The position numbers and the translations under genes are program-made. Positions 51,275-63,375 of a stretch of 64,000 nucleotides of DNA are shown here, one piece after another (within the stretch, counting starts at the first letter, position 1; the number at the start of each line of letters is the position of its first letter). The stretch covers positions 2,666,001 to 2,730,000 of the forward strand of contig OX637287.1 of assembly GCA_951799445.1 (NCBI GenBank). The letters run 5' to 3'. The stretch is from Pseudisothecium myosuroides. Its lineage: Eukaryota > Streptophyta > Bryopsida > Hypnales > Lembophyllaceae. The notes below the pieces were generated by a model. The model worked only from the letters and a program-made list of their open reading frames with translations, did no database searches and was not told the DNA's origin.

Positions 51275-52170
51275 TCATTCTGGAACGACCACTGCCTCTG
51301 AAGCGTATCTCCTGACTACCTCCATAACCTCTTGTTCGCCGAAACCATTATCGGGAGGAATGCCAGAAACGATGACAATGTTTTTATCTGAATTTGATTG
51401 GGATAGCTCTGCACATTGATCAACGAACGTAGAACTAAATCTGCGGAGTGCTGTATGAAAACCAAAGTTCAAAATTGATAGTTTGAGGGACTGGCCAGGC
51501 TGGTTAATAATTGTATCTCAGACCATTTAGCGTACCAATTATGCACTTGGCCAAGTGCAAAAATCTTGAAGTCATTGTTAGAATGATCATATTGAAAATT
51601 ATCAACCAATATCAGGAAACCTGAAGTGTTTTGCGTGTCTGAATTAAGTAAACTTACTCATATTGTGGTCGTTCCACAGCTCGGTCTTTAGTTGCTTGGG
51701 GATATTGCTTAGATTTGGGCGAATCCTCATTTTAAGCTGCACATGCGCCAATTGCAAAGTTGAAGAACTTGTGAGAAATGCGTTTTCAGATCCCAGATTT
51801 TTAAATATACTTTCTTCAAACTCTTGGAGATTAGTTCTCCTCTTAGTGTGAACAAAATCATCTGAAAAAGTTCTGATGAACATTCCCCTACAACAACTGC
51901 GCTCTACAAACCAGGCTTAATCAACATACCTCCGTGCTGGGCCGTTCTCCCCTTTGGTCAGGGTAGTCTTCTCCATAATCGCGCTTGAAAATCTCCTGCA
52001 GTTGGTGTCGGTGTTAAGGTAATGAGCATCATTTGGAGAATTGGTATATCACCGGTATCCATAACTTCAATAGCAATCTACAGGTACCAAGAATACTGGA
52101 AATGGCAATTAAACATCCAAACAAAATGAAACAACTCTCTTACCGTCGCACTGACATTATGGTCTGGCAT
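51275..52170 (-). CDS. Small unrecognised four-exon protein, copy B
   Basis: Not recognised. Exons 52170-52144, 51995-51930, 51736-51658, 51408-51275, phases 0/0/1 as in copy A, give 101 residues. Exon 1 is only nine codons (MPDHNVSAT). Exon 2 is charged (EIFKRDYGEDYPDQRGERP), exon 3 starts LKMRIRPNLSNIPKQLK, exon 4 has IVIVSGIPPDNGFGEQEVME and ends VVVPE. All introns are GT..AG. The stop falls at the junction with the 100-bp repeat modules. Upstream DNA is shared with copy A. No known catalytic motif, signal or membrane segment; the role is unknown. Confidence 0.6.
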
Positions 52171-53290
52171 GGTCGATAGCTTGAACTCGACCGCTCGCCG
52201 AAGGCCGGGATAGCAATATGTATATCGTTGCCGGAACTGATCCGAAGTTCACGAAGGCCTCAGTTGGATCTAAGGGTTACGGAAGGTCTCAGTTGAATCG
52301 ATCGACTCCAGTAAGTTTGCGAAACTCTGCATAAGAAACTCTGCATTGATCGCAATGTACCCTTGGAGGAACTATATATCACTGATGTGAAGCACTCGTC
52401 CGCCGCTTGTGTGCAGGCAAAGTATGAGACGTCAACTCCAGTCTGCACTGCAGACAAAGTGAACCTGCCGACGTCGTTGCTTTGAATCTCTTGCCTGTGG
52501 TCGTGTTCTTGCTTCGAACTGCCGTGGAGATATCAAGGCAATTTCAGTCAAATTGGCAAATTCCCGAGTTCCTAAGTAAGATGTGCACAAGGAATGGTAT
52601 AGACAACGTAAGTTTAATACAGCCTTTTGTAAATTAAAACCTTTACCAATTTATCGGAAACTTGACTAATGTCTGGAATTGAAACTTAACTAATGACGAC
52701 TAATCCCACTAAAAATGGTAGTGGTCAAGCTTGAATGCTAGCCAATGCCTGCTGAGTACGTTTTTGTCTGTCCCCGTGACTGCCAAGAGGATTAAGTTCA
52801 TCACCTGAACTAACTTCGATCTAATCTCTTCGCCATGGCAGCTCCGACTTCTCCAGCCGCGGTTTCACCTCTGCATCGAATGCGGAGGTGCGTTGAAATC
52901 GACTGATTCGCCAGACTTTGCCAATTGAATGTCTGTGTGACCGGCTATTGGTTTCATCGATATCGATGAAATTTAATCTTGCCGGCCACGAGTCGGCAAA
53001 ATTGTCGGCACGCTGGTGGGTCACGCGCATCGATCTAAAACTGTTCAATAGTTCACGGAGTCGGTGCACGCGAGGTTGGGCCGAGGTTCCGACTGGAATT
53101 CAAACTGATATATATGGTAACAGGGATTCGATCGGTGGGTGCCGCGTCTAGTCTGCACACGCCTTGGAGAGCAGAACTTGTATTTCCGGCTGCCAGGAAG
53201 GGACGGCCGACAACTCAAAATCCTTTCAACGCTCAAAGCTGCCGAATTGCCGACACTAGGAGATGAAGAGTAGCGGAGCAGTAAGCCGAT
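52171..53290. other. Upstream region shared with copy A
   Basis: Probable promoter and flank of the small gene. Contains ATG-led MAAPTSP at 52,835 (see 48,419) and 'ggctgccaggaagggacggc' matching 48,897-48,920. No further gene supported. Confidence 0.4.
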
Positions 53291-54371
53291 TATTTGGTTA
53301 TTGAATATGAAGAGTAGCTCGTAGGACAGCTGTTGTGAGTTTGAAGAAGAAGAAGAAGACATGCTTTTATAGTTGGCGTATCCTGTAAGATTTTTCAGAT
53401 CATTTTAGAAATGAAGAATGCATCTATTGGTTCAAAAATCAGATCATTTTCGGCAAGGTATTTTGGTAATAGGTTTCCTCCTTTGAGGATAATCTTGAAA
53501 TATCTAGGGTCATTTTGAGGTTGATGGGTGGTCAAACAATGTCATATAACTTACTTAAAAAATGAATGATTTTAATCCAATTTTTTTCTAGAGTGGTTGT
53601 TGAGGATGTGTGCAACTTTTGGTGGTAGAAAGCCCCTAATTGAAGAACTAGAGAATATTTTAGAGAAGAAGATGCCAAATCTACAAATCATAAAAGATGC
53701 CTTCCTAGCGTATTTAGCATTTCCGATCAAGTTGCTCTTAATTTGGATTTTAGCCATTAAAACTAATGATTTTTAAATTGAAGCCCAATGAAAGAATTGA
53801 AGCTTATGAAGTCTAGTTTCTACGTACTCCAATTTTAAATTTTAAAATATTCTATAGTTAAATATTTTATGACCATTTTAACTCTAGGCCTATTACTATG
53901 GTCTAATGACTTTTTGATTATAGAAATGTGCGGAAATTTGATTTATGTCACGATGCTCTACACCATAATGTACACCCATGGAGAAATTTTCAAATTTTTC
54001 AAGTTTATTTTGTACTCGTATTAGATATGAAAATTTTCATTATTTTTGAGTAATTTTAAATTTTGATAAAACAAATTGAATTCTTTGTAATTTATAGAAG
54101 ACAAGTGATTACAACCTTTGAAAAAATAATGTAAAAAGTTTTCATTGAAATTTAGTTACAAAATGAACCATACAAATTTAAGGATTTTGAAGTTTGATCA
54201 AGTTTGATCACACGGTCATAGGATCCATCTTTTTAGGGTTAAAAATTTGTTTATCTAAAGGCCCCTAAAAAATTAGTATTAGTGACTCTTAGAGTATCTT
54301 TGTTAGAGGGGAGAGATATGTTATTGAGGGCTACTGAGGGACTTTGGGAAGTAATAAACATATTCTTTTAA
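53291..54371. other. AT-rich intergenic DNA
   Basis: No gene supported. The frame at 53,572-53,757 has no recognisable domain. Confidence 0.5.
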
Positions 54372-54760
54372 CCCCTAAATTCTTAAAGCCTTTCTTCATT
54401 AAAAGACACTCAAAATTGCCATTTCTATTGTAAAGAGCAAAAACAAATTTAATTGTTTCTTTTTTCATGTTCTAGGTCTAGAATTCTATGAAACCTCCTC
54501 CATGACTTTTCACTTTGGCACTACAACTTGTGCAATCACCTCAATTTAGCAAAATTTCTACAACTATTTATCAATACCTCACCTACCTAGCACATCATGG
54601 AAAAGGTGACATTAGAGAAAATTTCAGGCCATGTTTAGACTACTATCTTGCATGAAAATGTGCATTTATAGAAAATATTAGCCCAAACTGATAGTCAAAG
54701 AATATGTAAGGTGAGAACTTAGCCAATGTACCTCGTCGGAATTGCAATTAAAAAATTATT
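54372..54760. mobile_element. Inverted end fragment of a TTAA-type element
   Basis: TTAA followed by CCCCTAAATTCTTAAAGCC, then 'attgccatttctattg' and 'gagcaaaaac'. This is the reverse complement of the right-terminal region of the 56,916-57,840 element. The other end was not found, so it looks truncated. Confidence 0.5.
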
Positions 54761-54798
54761 ATTATTATTATTATTATTATTGTTATTATTATTATTAA
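54756..54798. repeat. (ATT)n microsatellite
   Basis: About 14 ATT units with one G interruption, followed by aatttaaatttaaattt. Confidence 0.9.
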
Positions 54799-55849
54799 TT
54801 TAAATTTAAATTTAAAAAAATTCCATTGTATTTGCACATCTGTTGAAACTGAAAGGGCCCTCCACATGCCCTATATTTTCTGTAATGACTAGAATTAGAC
54901 ACTCGAAGCTTCCTATTTCAGAAATTGCTTTCCTACATAAAAATAAACAAACAAAAAAGTTCATTTACACTTGTGTACACTTGAATAGGAGGTTTTTCTT
55001 AGAATCAATGAGCCTTCAGTGCTTTAAATCTCTCAATACAAAAAGGAGAAATGCCAAAGAGGGAATGAAGAAGCACAAGATATGACTAAAGATCATGAGG
55101 TACAACATTATCCCTCTCTAACTTCTCTCAAATTATAGCTTTGCAACTTCTTTTTCTTCATATGACTTCACAATTTCTTATTGTAGCTTGCTTAAAATGC
55201 ATTGTCAATACGTTGCAACTACTATTTGCTAGCTCAAGCTCCAAACTTGTCTACTAATTCTTCTTTATTGCCAAGGAGTCCTATATTCCTACCTAAAGCA
55301 ATTGAAGATTATGACTACCCGACGCCTCTCCATGTGCCTCCACTACCACACCGCGTACTTGAAAATTTCCAAGGCGAAGAGGCTCTACACATTGGCAAAT
55401 CAATAAAGCTTTCATGAACAACCAAGATAATCTTGAAAGCAAAGAAAAAACTTTTTTAAGTTGTGAGGAGCTGGAAGAAAACGACATTCAAGAAGGCCTC
55501 TAAGGCCCTACTCCACACTTGAGAAAAGAACACTAGGGGAGCTTTGGTAGACATTTTAGCTTCTTCAAACTATTGAAGACTATGAGCGACCTCAACATGC
55601 TAGATCTCAAATCTAAGCTCCCAATGCAAGAACTGTTGCTATAGATAAAGGCCAACAACCAAGGTAGATGGCAGGAGCTACAAGAGCTATAATTGGCGGA
55701 TATATAGAACCCCAATGTTGGAAATTGGGAGAGCATTTGGAAGCGTAGGGAACCTTCAAGAACATTCTCCCAAACTTTGTCTAATCCAACACATGGGAAA
55801 CGTGTGAAGGATGGTTTGGGGCTCCTTGGGGCAGAACTTTTGATGCTAA

Positions 55850-58240
55850 TTTAGAAGAGGATGGTCGGGGATTGGCACATGAACAGGAAATGGTTGAAGG
55901 TCTTGAAAATTATGTAGGTGAGCAATGTGTCCATAGTAAGGTGGATCATGTCCGACTACACCATTGTCATCCAAAAATGGGTAATGTTTCTAATATAAAT
56001 TACAATAGTGGGAGTGCATCAAAATTTTAGTTTGATTATCAAATTCTAGTGATGATGATAGTGATATCAAAGATGTAAATAGCATCAAGTATATTTATAA
56101 GGACTCTACGTGGTCCAAGAAATGCATTATATATGACCCCAAGCCCAAAAGTTTATAAGATCCTCACGGACAAATATTTTTTGGTGCTACTTCCCTACGT
56201 TTGCAAACCCCTTCGATTTTTTGGGCCCTTTCAAATTTTGCAGGCCATTATGGCCGAAACTAATTGATACGCTACAACGGTGAACACCAATGGAACAATT
56301 TATGAGGGGCTACAATGGGAGCCTTTTCTTTAGAGGAGTTCAAAAAATTTGTTGCTATCATTTTATACATGGGCATGAAGCAACAATTGAATGTGAAAAC
56401 TTATTCGCATAAAAAAGGCTCCATTTTCTATTGCTCAATTATCTTGAACCTTATATCGCATAATTGTTTTCAAATTCTAACTAGATGTTTGCATGATTCC
56501 AATCCATCAACCTACATTAGAGAAAATCTACACTCTCCAAAAGGCCATTTGACTTTCAGTAGATGTGCAAATCTAGAGAGTGAAAAATGTTTTTTATTTT
56601 GAATTTTTTTTCTCCAATCCTGCGTGGCACCTCAGGTGATCACATGGGACAATTTTAAATTTTTAAATTTTTTTCTATAATTGCAAGTTTTCATGTAGTC
56701 AAACAACCCTCTGCAAAGTCTATGTTTCTTCTAATGTGAGAGGAATAAGACTATGCCGGAATATGACAAAATGGGTCAAGTTTGGTGCTCATCAATGCCA
56801 TTCATGACAATTGCATGAATGTGAGAAAATTTGTAGCTATATATGAAATGATGATCCATTATAAGAGCATGTAGTGCCCGCCAAGGCAATACATGCCTCC
56901 AAGGTCCTAAATTAGCCCCTAAAGGACTGTTTGTCCCCTCGGGGGACAATTTGGGTCCGGGTAGGTTCCTATTGTCTCAATTTGTAGTAAAAAATTTTGG
57001 TATTTTTTGAAGTTGTGTAGTTTTGCAAGAGCTTCGTGGATATATAATTTTTATTTAAATCGGTGCCCGGGAGCAAAAGTTATGGCCCAATGAACCAAAA
57101 TCAGAGATCGGCAGGCAGCCAAAAAAAATCAGAAAAAGTCAAAATAATTTTTTTTTTTTAATTTCCTAAAATTTTATAGTTTTTTCTATACATGAAGCTT
57201 TGATTCATTCAATTTGGACTTGTGATGAAAAAGTTATGGACAATCTTAGTTTTTTGGGCAATCTAAGCAACTTCTTGAAAAAATAACCTATAGGATTCAT
57301 TTTTGAATGCAATTTTCACAATTTTCTGAAAACAATTGTTGGACATGGTTAAATTTTCTTGCTAGATCAATCTCACCGTTGAAATTATTGTGTTTCAACT
57401 CCATCTAAAAGTTATTAATGGTTTTGTCTTTCCTTCATTTTTGAACCTACTTCTGCTTAACAATTTTTTAATGAGTGAAAATTAAGGTTTTTTTTCCTAA
57501 ATTTTTTTTTATATTTTTTGAACTCAAATATGCAACATAAAAAGTTAAAAAATCAAAATCAGTATTACAAAAATTTTAAGTTAAAAAGATTCAAAGCCAA
57601 AAAATCTAGTTATAGAAGGTGTAAAAAAACTTTTTTTCTTCACTTTGGATGCAAATATTTTGCAATCTCCGCGGTTAAAGTTTCAGAAATTTCTTCCATA
57701 CGTACTTATACTAGTCTAGTATATGATCCTACGGTTAGGTATGCAAAAAAAACAATTTTTAAAGTTTTTTGCTCTTCGCAATAGAAATGGCAATTTCAAG
57801 TGTTGTTTGATGGAAAAAAAAAGCCTCGGTCCTTTAGGGGTTAGGGCTTGAAAGTGTGGTGCTTTGCAAATTCAAATTCAAAATACATCTCACACTTCAA
57901 GGTTTATTGTAGAAAACATCCCATGGTCAATAAAGAGGCATGTGTGGCACTTTGTTCATGGAGAGGCAAAGTTGGCGCATAACGTGAATTTACGTTTATT
58001 AGAACCTAATCAAGGCAAAGGCCTCATAATTACTATAGATAATTTTGTTCCAAACGTAAACTTGTTCAAAAATTTATTAGAAAAAAGCACATGTGCAACA
58101 AGGGTCATGCGATGCAATTGGATAGGTCTCCTTGAAACATAAGAAAAGACACAAAAGAATTCAATGAAAATTTTCAAGGGACTCTAGATTGGTGCATATA
58201 CGAGTTGCGGCAAGTTGGTACCATTTGGAGAAGATAAAAA
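55850..58240 (+). pseudogene. Decayed piggyBac-family transposase
   Basis: Protein blocks in piggyBac order (DDE_Tnp_1_7 family): acidic N-terminal stretch (from about 55,854), CIIYDPKPK then DPHG (56,120-56,170), TN.YA, SLEEFKKFVAIILYMGMK (56,327 on), LTRCLHDSNP, YEMMIHYK (56,842), CPPRQYMP, GLKVWCFANSNSKY (57,844 on), then IDNFVPNVNLFKNLL (58,035) and FQGTLDWCIYELRQV (about 58,170). Several frameshifts and in-frame stops break it. The first catalytic Asp (DE motif) is replaced by Tyr at 56,842-56,844; the second Asp (DN) survives at 58,038-58,040; the third was not located. A TTAA-family element sits inside at 56,916-57,840. Related to PGBD/piggyBac proteins by block order; its own terminal repeats were not found. 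Non-functional. Confidence 0.85.
56916..57840. mobile_element. piggyBac-like non-autonomous element inside the transposase relic (925 bp)
   Basis: Ends CCCCTAAAGGACT and GGTCCTTTAGGGG, flanked by TTAG on both sides (56,912-56,915; 57,841-57,844), a variant of the usual TTAA. The palindrome GTCCCCTCGGGGGAC lies just inside the left end (56,931-56,945). The break falls between the QYMP and GLKVW blocks of the transposase. Homologous to 39,989-40,931. Confidence 0.88.
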
Positions 58241-59101
58241 ACCAATTGTTGTAATTTCAATGCACACATTGCTTCTTCAATTTCCATGTCAATTTCTAGT
58301 GGCTTTGGTTCTATGGAATGGTTCAATTTGAGAGAACATTCAAAACTTTGTTGGTGCACCTAGAATAGCCTACACATATGCATCGTGTGTATGTAGCAAA
58401 CCAATTGTAGACATCGTACGTACACATGTCAAACCTGAGGTCAAACCCGGTCCCACAAAATGGTAGTATTAGATTTTCCTTTTCCTCATCAACTTGAGTA
58501 TGGTGAACATGTATGTCATTTACATTGACAAATGCAAGCCATGTGATCCACCTCGTTGATCAATGACAAATTTACAATTTTGGATTCAATTATACAAAGT
58601 TCTAACTGTGAATTGGGGTGAACAAAAGGTAAAGAGAGTACATTGTTTGAGCTTGGCGTACGGGAGCTTGTTACTTCTCTTTTACTAATCTTTGAAAGCC
58701 ATGCGTAATTTGCAACAACCGGTTGGGCCCAATAATGGGGCCCAAAACATATTGTCCATGCCATGGCAATAAATGTATTGTTATGTGTGGAAAAAAGGGT
58801 TGCTTTTGTTGGTTCTGCAAATGTCTTCAATGAACATCCATTAATACTACAGGTATGAGCTTTTATTCCAATTCCAGTTTTTATTTTTTTCAAATTTTTT
58901 GAACAAGTGGATGGAAAGGTATGTGCAAAGAAAGAACGCATTTATTTATTTCTCAATGAGGATTTGAATATTGTTCATTTCATTATTGCTAAAAAAAATG
59001 TTGGAATGTAATTTTATTGGTAGTGAAAACTGCTTTAGAAAATCTCTTACTATGCAATTTTAGGAAATGGTATGAGTTAACTATGAATATTCAAAGTCTT
59101 G
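58241..59101. other. Possible 3' remains of the transposase, otherwise no gene
   Basis: Plus-strand fragments may continue the transposase C-terminus but are too decayed to place. The minus-strand frame at 58,516-58,941 lacks any family signature. Confidence 0.35.
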
Positions 59102-59398
59102 CATTAGGGGAGATTTGAGGTCTCCAAGAGCCCGCGAGTTATCTAGCCCTGGGAACCCTGGGAACAGCCTGGGAGCAGTAATCTGACGTGGCCGAGAGAG
59201 TGCCACGTCAGAAAATTATTTTTTTAATATTATTATTATTTTTAAATATTTTTTTTTATATTTTTTATTTTTTTAAATTATTATTATTATTATTATTATT
59301 ATTTTAAATTATTTTTAAATTATTTTTATATTCTTACTATTCCCAGCTGCGGGAACATCCTGAAACGGCCCCTCCCAGCCCTCAAATCTCTTCTAATG
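59102..59398. mobile_element. CATTAG-ended MITE (297 bp)
   Basis: Begins CATTAGGGGAGATTTGAGG and ends CCTCAAATCTCTTCTAATG. GC-rich shoulders (cctgggaacc; ctgcgggaacatcc) flank an AT-rich core with (TTA)n around 59,280-59,303. A small palindrome 'tgacgtggc...gccacgtca' lies near 59,194. Confidence 0.6.
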
Positions 59399-60588
59399 AA
59401 TATCATTGAGTCATTTAGGCTTCAATCACTGGATGGTCCTCCGTATAATGCAATTCGAGTATTGTAGTTTCCAATTCCATTACAGTTAGGCATGGCCTTG
59501 TAAGCTTATTAGTCACTGATTTGCAAGTGGTGTAGTGCTGAACAGGAGGCTTGGATGACAATGGAGTTAAGGTAACCCCCATAACCGACCGAATAAGGAA
59601 TTTCGACATGATCTAGAGCAGTGAAGGCAAAACAAATATCTTTCAGAGGTACATAAATTGAAAAGACACATATTGCAAAAAATTTGGTAATTTTATTGCT
59701 TAAATTGAAATTACTATGAATTTTGGGAGGCAAAAAGTGCGCCGGACCCATGGCCAATATATAGACTCTTCCAATTCCGATCATTCAATAACTTTTTACC
59801 TAATCATTATTTCCCACTTTTTTTTTCACAACTTGGGACATGTGTCATGTATTTATTGGTTCCAACTTTGAAAATGAAAAAAAAACGCATTCTAAGCGTG
59901 GTCGGAAATACGTGCACCTATAGGTCGGGAATGGGTCAATGGTCAAGAATGGGGGGGTTACCTTATGTGATTCAATTGAGGAAAGCCTTGAAGGCCTACC
60001 AATGCGCTTTTTTGGGGGGGCAAAATTTTGCCAGCTCTGACAAAAAGGAGCTAATACCATGCCGTCCCTCCCAACTTAATTCAAAGGCATACTGCCAAGA
60101 ACACCAGAGTTGTAAGGCAGCAGCACCCGTAACTGTCAAATTAAGGTTTTTGAACATGATTATTATTAAAAAAAACTCTAACAAATTATAGGATCCTATT
60201 AACAAGAAAACAATAATACATGTGCACTTCTAAATGTATTATTTGGATATTGTGAGAATAGGTTGTGAAATTTTAAAGAGCCGAGTGCAAATGCACCTAA
60301 TACCAACACTAGGATTAGATGTTCAAATGTAGCACATCATAGTAATCACATCTATTCACTTCCACAGATTTTCTAAGATTTAAGAGGTGATGGTTATGGA
60401 TACAGTGATGGTTATGGGTGCGGCTACCTTAGTAAGAAATAAAAGGGTTGCCTACCATCCATCAATTCCACAACTTGGGAAGATCACAAGCTTCTACCAA
60501 GAAAACACAATACATCTATAGGGGAACATACCGGGAACATCGTAGGAACAATGAGCAACCCATTCTTCAAGAGTTGAACTTTGTCTCA
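59399..60588. other. Intergenic, no gene supported
   Basis: Short frames on both strands (59,415-59,784 minus; 59,847-60,191 plus) show no domain and no splice partners I can defend. Confidence 0.4.
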
Positions 60589-60836
60589 ACAATGCTAGCA
60601 TGTGTGAGAGTACAAATGTAAGTCTACAAACCTTAAACCTAGTTGTAGGTATGTACCTACAACCATTTGAAGGTGTTTATAACATATGTACTTATAACAT
60701 AGGTATACTATAACGTAGAAAGAGTCTTTAACATAGGTACCTATAAGATAGACACCTATAATCATAGATGGTGTCTATAATATAGACTCTTAGGCTCATG
60801 GGCTCATAGATTCTATGCTCACATGCTAGCACTCCC
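60589..60836. mobile_element. MITE with TATAAYATAGGTAY subrepeats, second copy
   Basis: Left 'gctagcatgtgtgagag' and right complement 'gctagcatgtgagcatag' are imperfect inverted repeats. Subrepeats 'cataggtacctataag' and 'ctataatcatagatgg' match 35,519-35,763. Boundaries approximate. Confidence 0.55.
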
Positions 60837-62839
60837 CTCTTTGGCTTTGAATACTTGGAGCTCATATTATACTAGAAAACGCCATAGAAATTAGAGATTT
60901 TGGAATTTTTAAAATTCTTTTTGGAACTTATCAATCATAATTATATACTTCAATCCACGTTTGGATTATTGAGTTTTTGAAGTATGTGGTGGGGAAATGG
61001 ATTCAAATATCAGACATTGTATAGTCAAATCTTGGGACATAGTTGCATTGCATAATTTTATAGGATGTGTTCCATGTCCTAAATTAACTTGAATAATGGT
61101 GGAGATATTCCCACATGATATTGAATATGAAAGAAATTAAATTTGAAGTCCATAGTGTAAAAGTTGTCCGCGAGTGGTGGTGAAAGTCATATAATTTTTT
61201 TGGATAAAGCCAAAACAAACTTTTCCTTTTGAATGCAATTATTTTTTAAACTAAATAGTCAAATTTTACAAAATTTTAACTACATTCTCTCATATAAGTG
61301 CAGTATAAGATTTTATAGTTAGATTTGTAGTATTTTTAAAGGAAGAAAATCCTTCGGACTTTAGAGGTTAAAGTAAAGAAAACAAGTTTCTTTGCACCTT
61401 GAACGACTAGATTATAACATTTTGAATCTTTATAGCTTAAATTTTTGCATTATAGATTTTGAATTAAAAAAAAATTATACTTGGGTACTTCACTATACCT
61501 TATAATCCATATATATGCATGCATCAAAAGTTTTTATTTGGGGAGATATTTAGCTATTATTTCACAATAGATATATCCCTAATTTTTTTCCTACTTCTAC
61601 TTTTCACCCAGTTTCCTACACCCTATGGTAGTTAAAATTGAAATTTGAAGCATTTAAATATGTCCCTATTGTAATTCAAAAATTTGTACGCAGTTTTAGG
61701 ATTGATTAGTACAACATGCACATTCAAACTATTGTTGAACACAACCTATACAAATAATACATAATTATATGGACATCATATATCAAACAATTCATACAAA
61801 TGAATTATAACTATATAATAGAAGAAACCACAAAATTGAAAACCCCACAAGTAGTATTACATTGGCTAAGCTTGACTCATGCAACACATCCTTAAAACCA
61901 CCCATACAAATTTGAGTTGGAGCAAAAGAATAGATAACAAGTCAAAATGAAATGTTGTTCATTAATTTGTTTATTTACAAATGGAAAATGAAAGCTCCTC
62001 ATGTGGATTCTTCCCCTCCCTTTCAAACTATCTTTTGATTAGATTTACAAATTATGTACCATGGATCAATATTATGTATTATATAGTAGTTGTAATATAA
62101 TATGCTTCAAAAAAGTGATGCCGTAGTAACTTGAATATTTTTTAAATTTTTAGCTCAGACAAATGAATACTTAAAATGTACCCTATGGTAGATATCACAT
62201 TGGTTCTAATGTAAGTGCTAGTGAAGTACCAGGTGAAGTACCCGGGAAATTATATTGAAGAATTGAGTTGAAAGTCTAGTAAAAAAAAATTAAAATTTAT
62301 TTTGAAATGAAAATTTTCATTCTTTAAAAAATTATTAAGTAGAAGTGGTACAAGGTTGAAGGAAAAACTAATTTGTTAATAGCTCTAATACACTAATTCC
62401 AATAGTGAGATTGTTTTATCAATTGTACTTAACCTTGTAGAACTTCTTCCTTTTGAAAAGTTCAAAAATTGAATCAAAAAATGAATTCAATATGTTAATT
62501 TCTCAAAAAGTTTCTATGATTGCCCGCAAAATAAGAAGCTCTCATAACTTTCACATCATTAATCCAAAATGGAATGAATCAAAGCTTTCTAAGTAGATCA
62601 AAATAAATTCTATAAAAAACAAATTTTTTTAATTTTATTTCAAGTTTTTGTGGGTTTGATTTGTTGCTTGGTAACCTAAAATTTGGACTTAGGACAACAA
62701 AACTTTTTCTCCCAATCATGCACCTACTGACATAAAAGTTTATTCACCAAAAATTAATATTTTTTTCTATCTTAAAAAAATTCAAAAATTGCACCAAAAA
62801 ATGAAATCATAGGAACTTGCATAAACTTTTATTTGTTAA
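60837..62839. other. AT-rich DNA with fragments of TTAA-type elements
   Basis: 61,195-61,373 ends ccttcggactttagaggttaaag and matches the right-terminal 180 bp of the long TTAA elements. 62,270-62,660 ('ataactttcacatcattaat', 'gaatcaaagctttc') resembles their interior in reverse. No gene supported. Confidence 0.45.
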
Positions 62840-63375
62840 ATTTATTTAAATGTCGTTATATTTATTTTCTTTTGATTTATCACTTTTCTAATTTTTCTAG
62901 TTGGAGAATTTTTTGAGCTTGATCTTTTTAGAATATAATTTTCTCGGGGTTCTAAAGTCTAAACATTATCTTATGTTTAATTTTTAATTTTTTAAAATTG
63001 ATTTTCTAATTTTCTAATTTTACAAAAAGTATAACTTGCACTTGACTAAAAATGCAAGAAATAGTATAAGTGTTTTATACCATCACCCTTCTACCAAATT
63101 TTCATAATATTTGCAAAGGGAGATTTCACTGACAATAGGCTTAGTTTTCAAAAACCAAATCTATACATGAAATGGAAAACTACAAGCCTACTATAGAGAC
63201 TATGTAATTGTAAAGTATCTAAGTGGGGTGATGTGTGATCCCGCATGTACAGATTACAGAAGAATAGAGTAATCCTACAATCAAGTAATGCTATGTTATC
63301 CACCTGAACCCCTATAGAGACTATGTAATTGTAAAGTATGTAATTGGGGTGATGAATGACCTCGCATGTACAATG

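Larger units (their letters stand above)
50240..51480. repeat. Segmental duplication with 62,840-64,000
   Basis: Long near-identical blocks, for example 'cttgactaaaaatgcaagaa' and 'aaaaccaaatctatacatga', occur in the same order at 50,400-50,570 and 63,020-63,190. The similarity runs on into the last exon of the small gene family (copies B and C). Each side has its own MITE insertion (50,788; 63,376). Confidence 0.85.

Noticed and set aside
59415..60205. Several 60-110 codon frames on both strands
   Set aside because: No recognisable domain, no matching splice sites, no second copy in the window for comparison.
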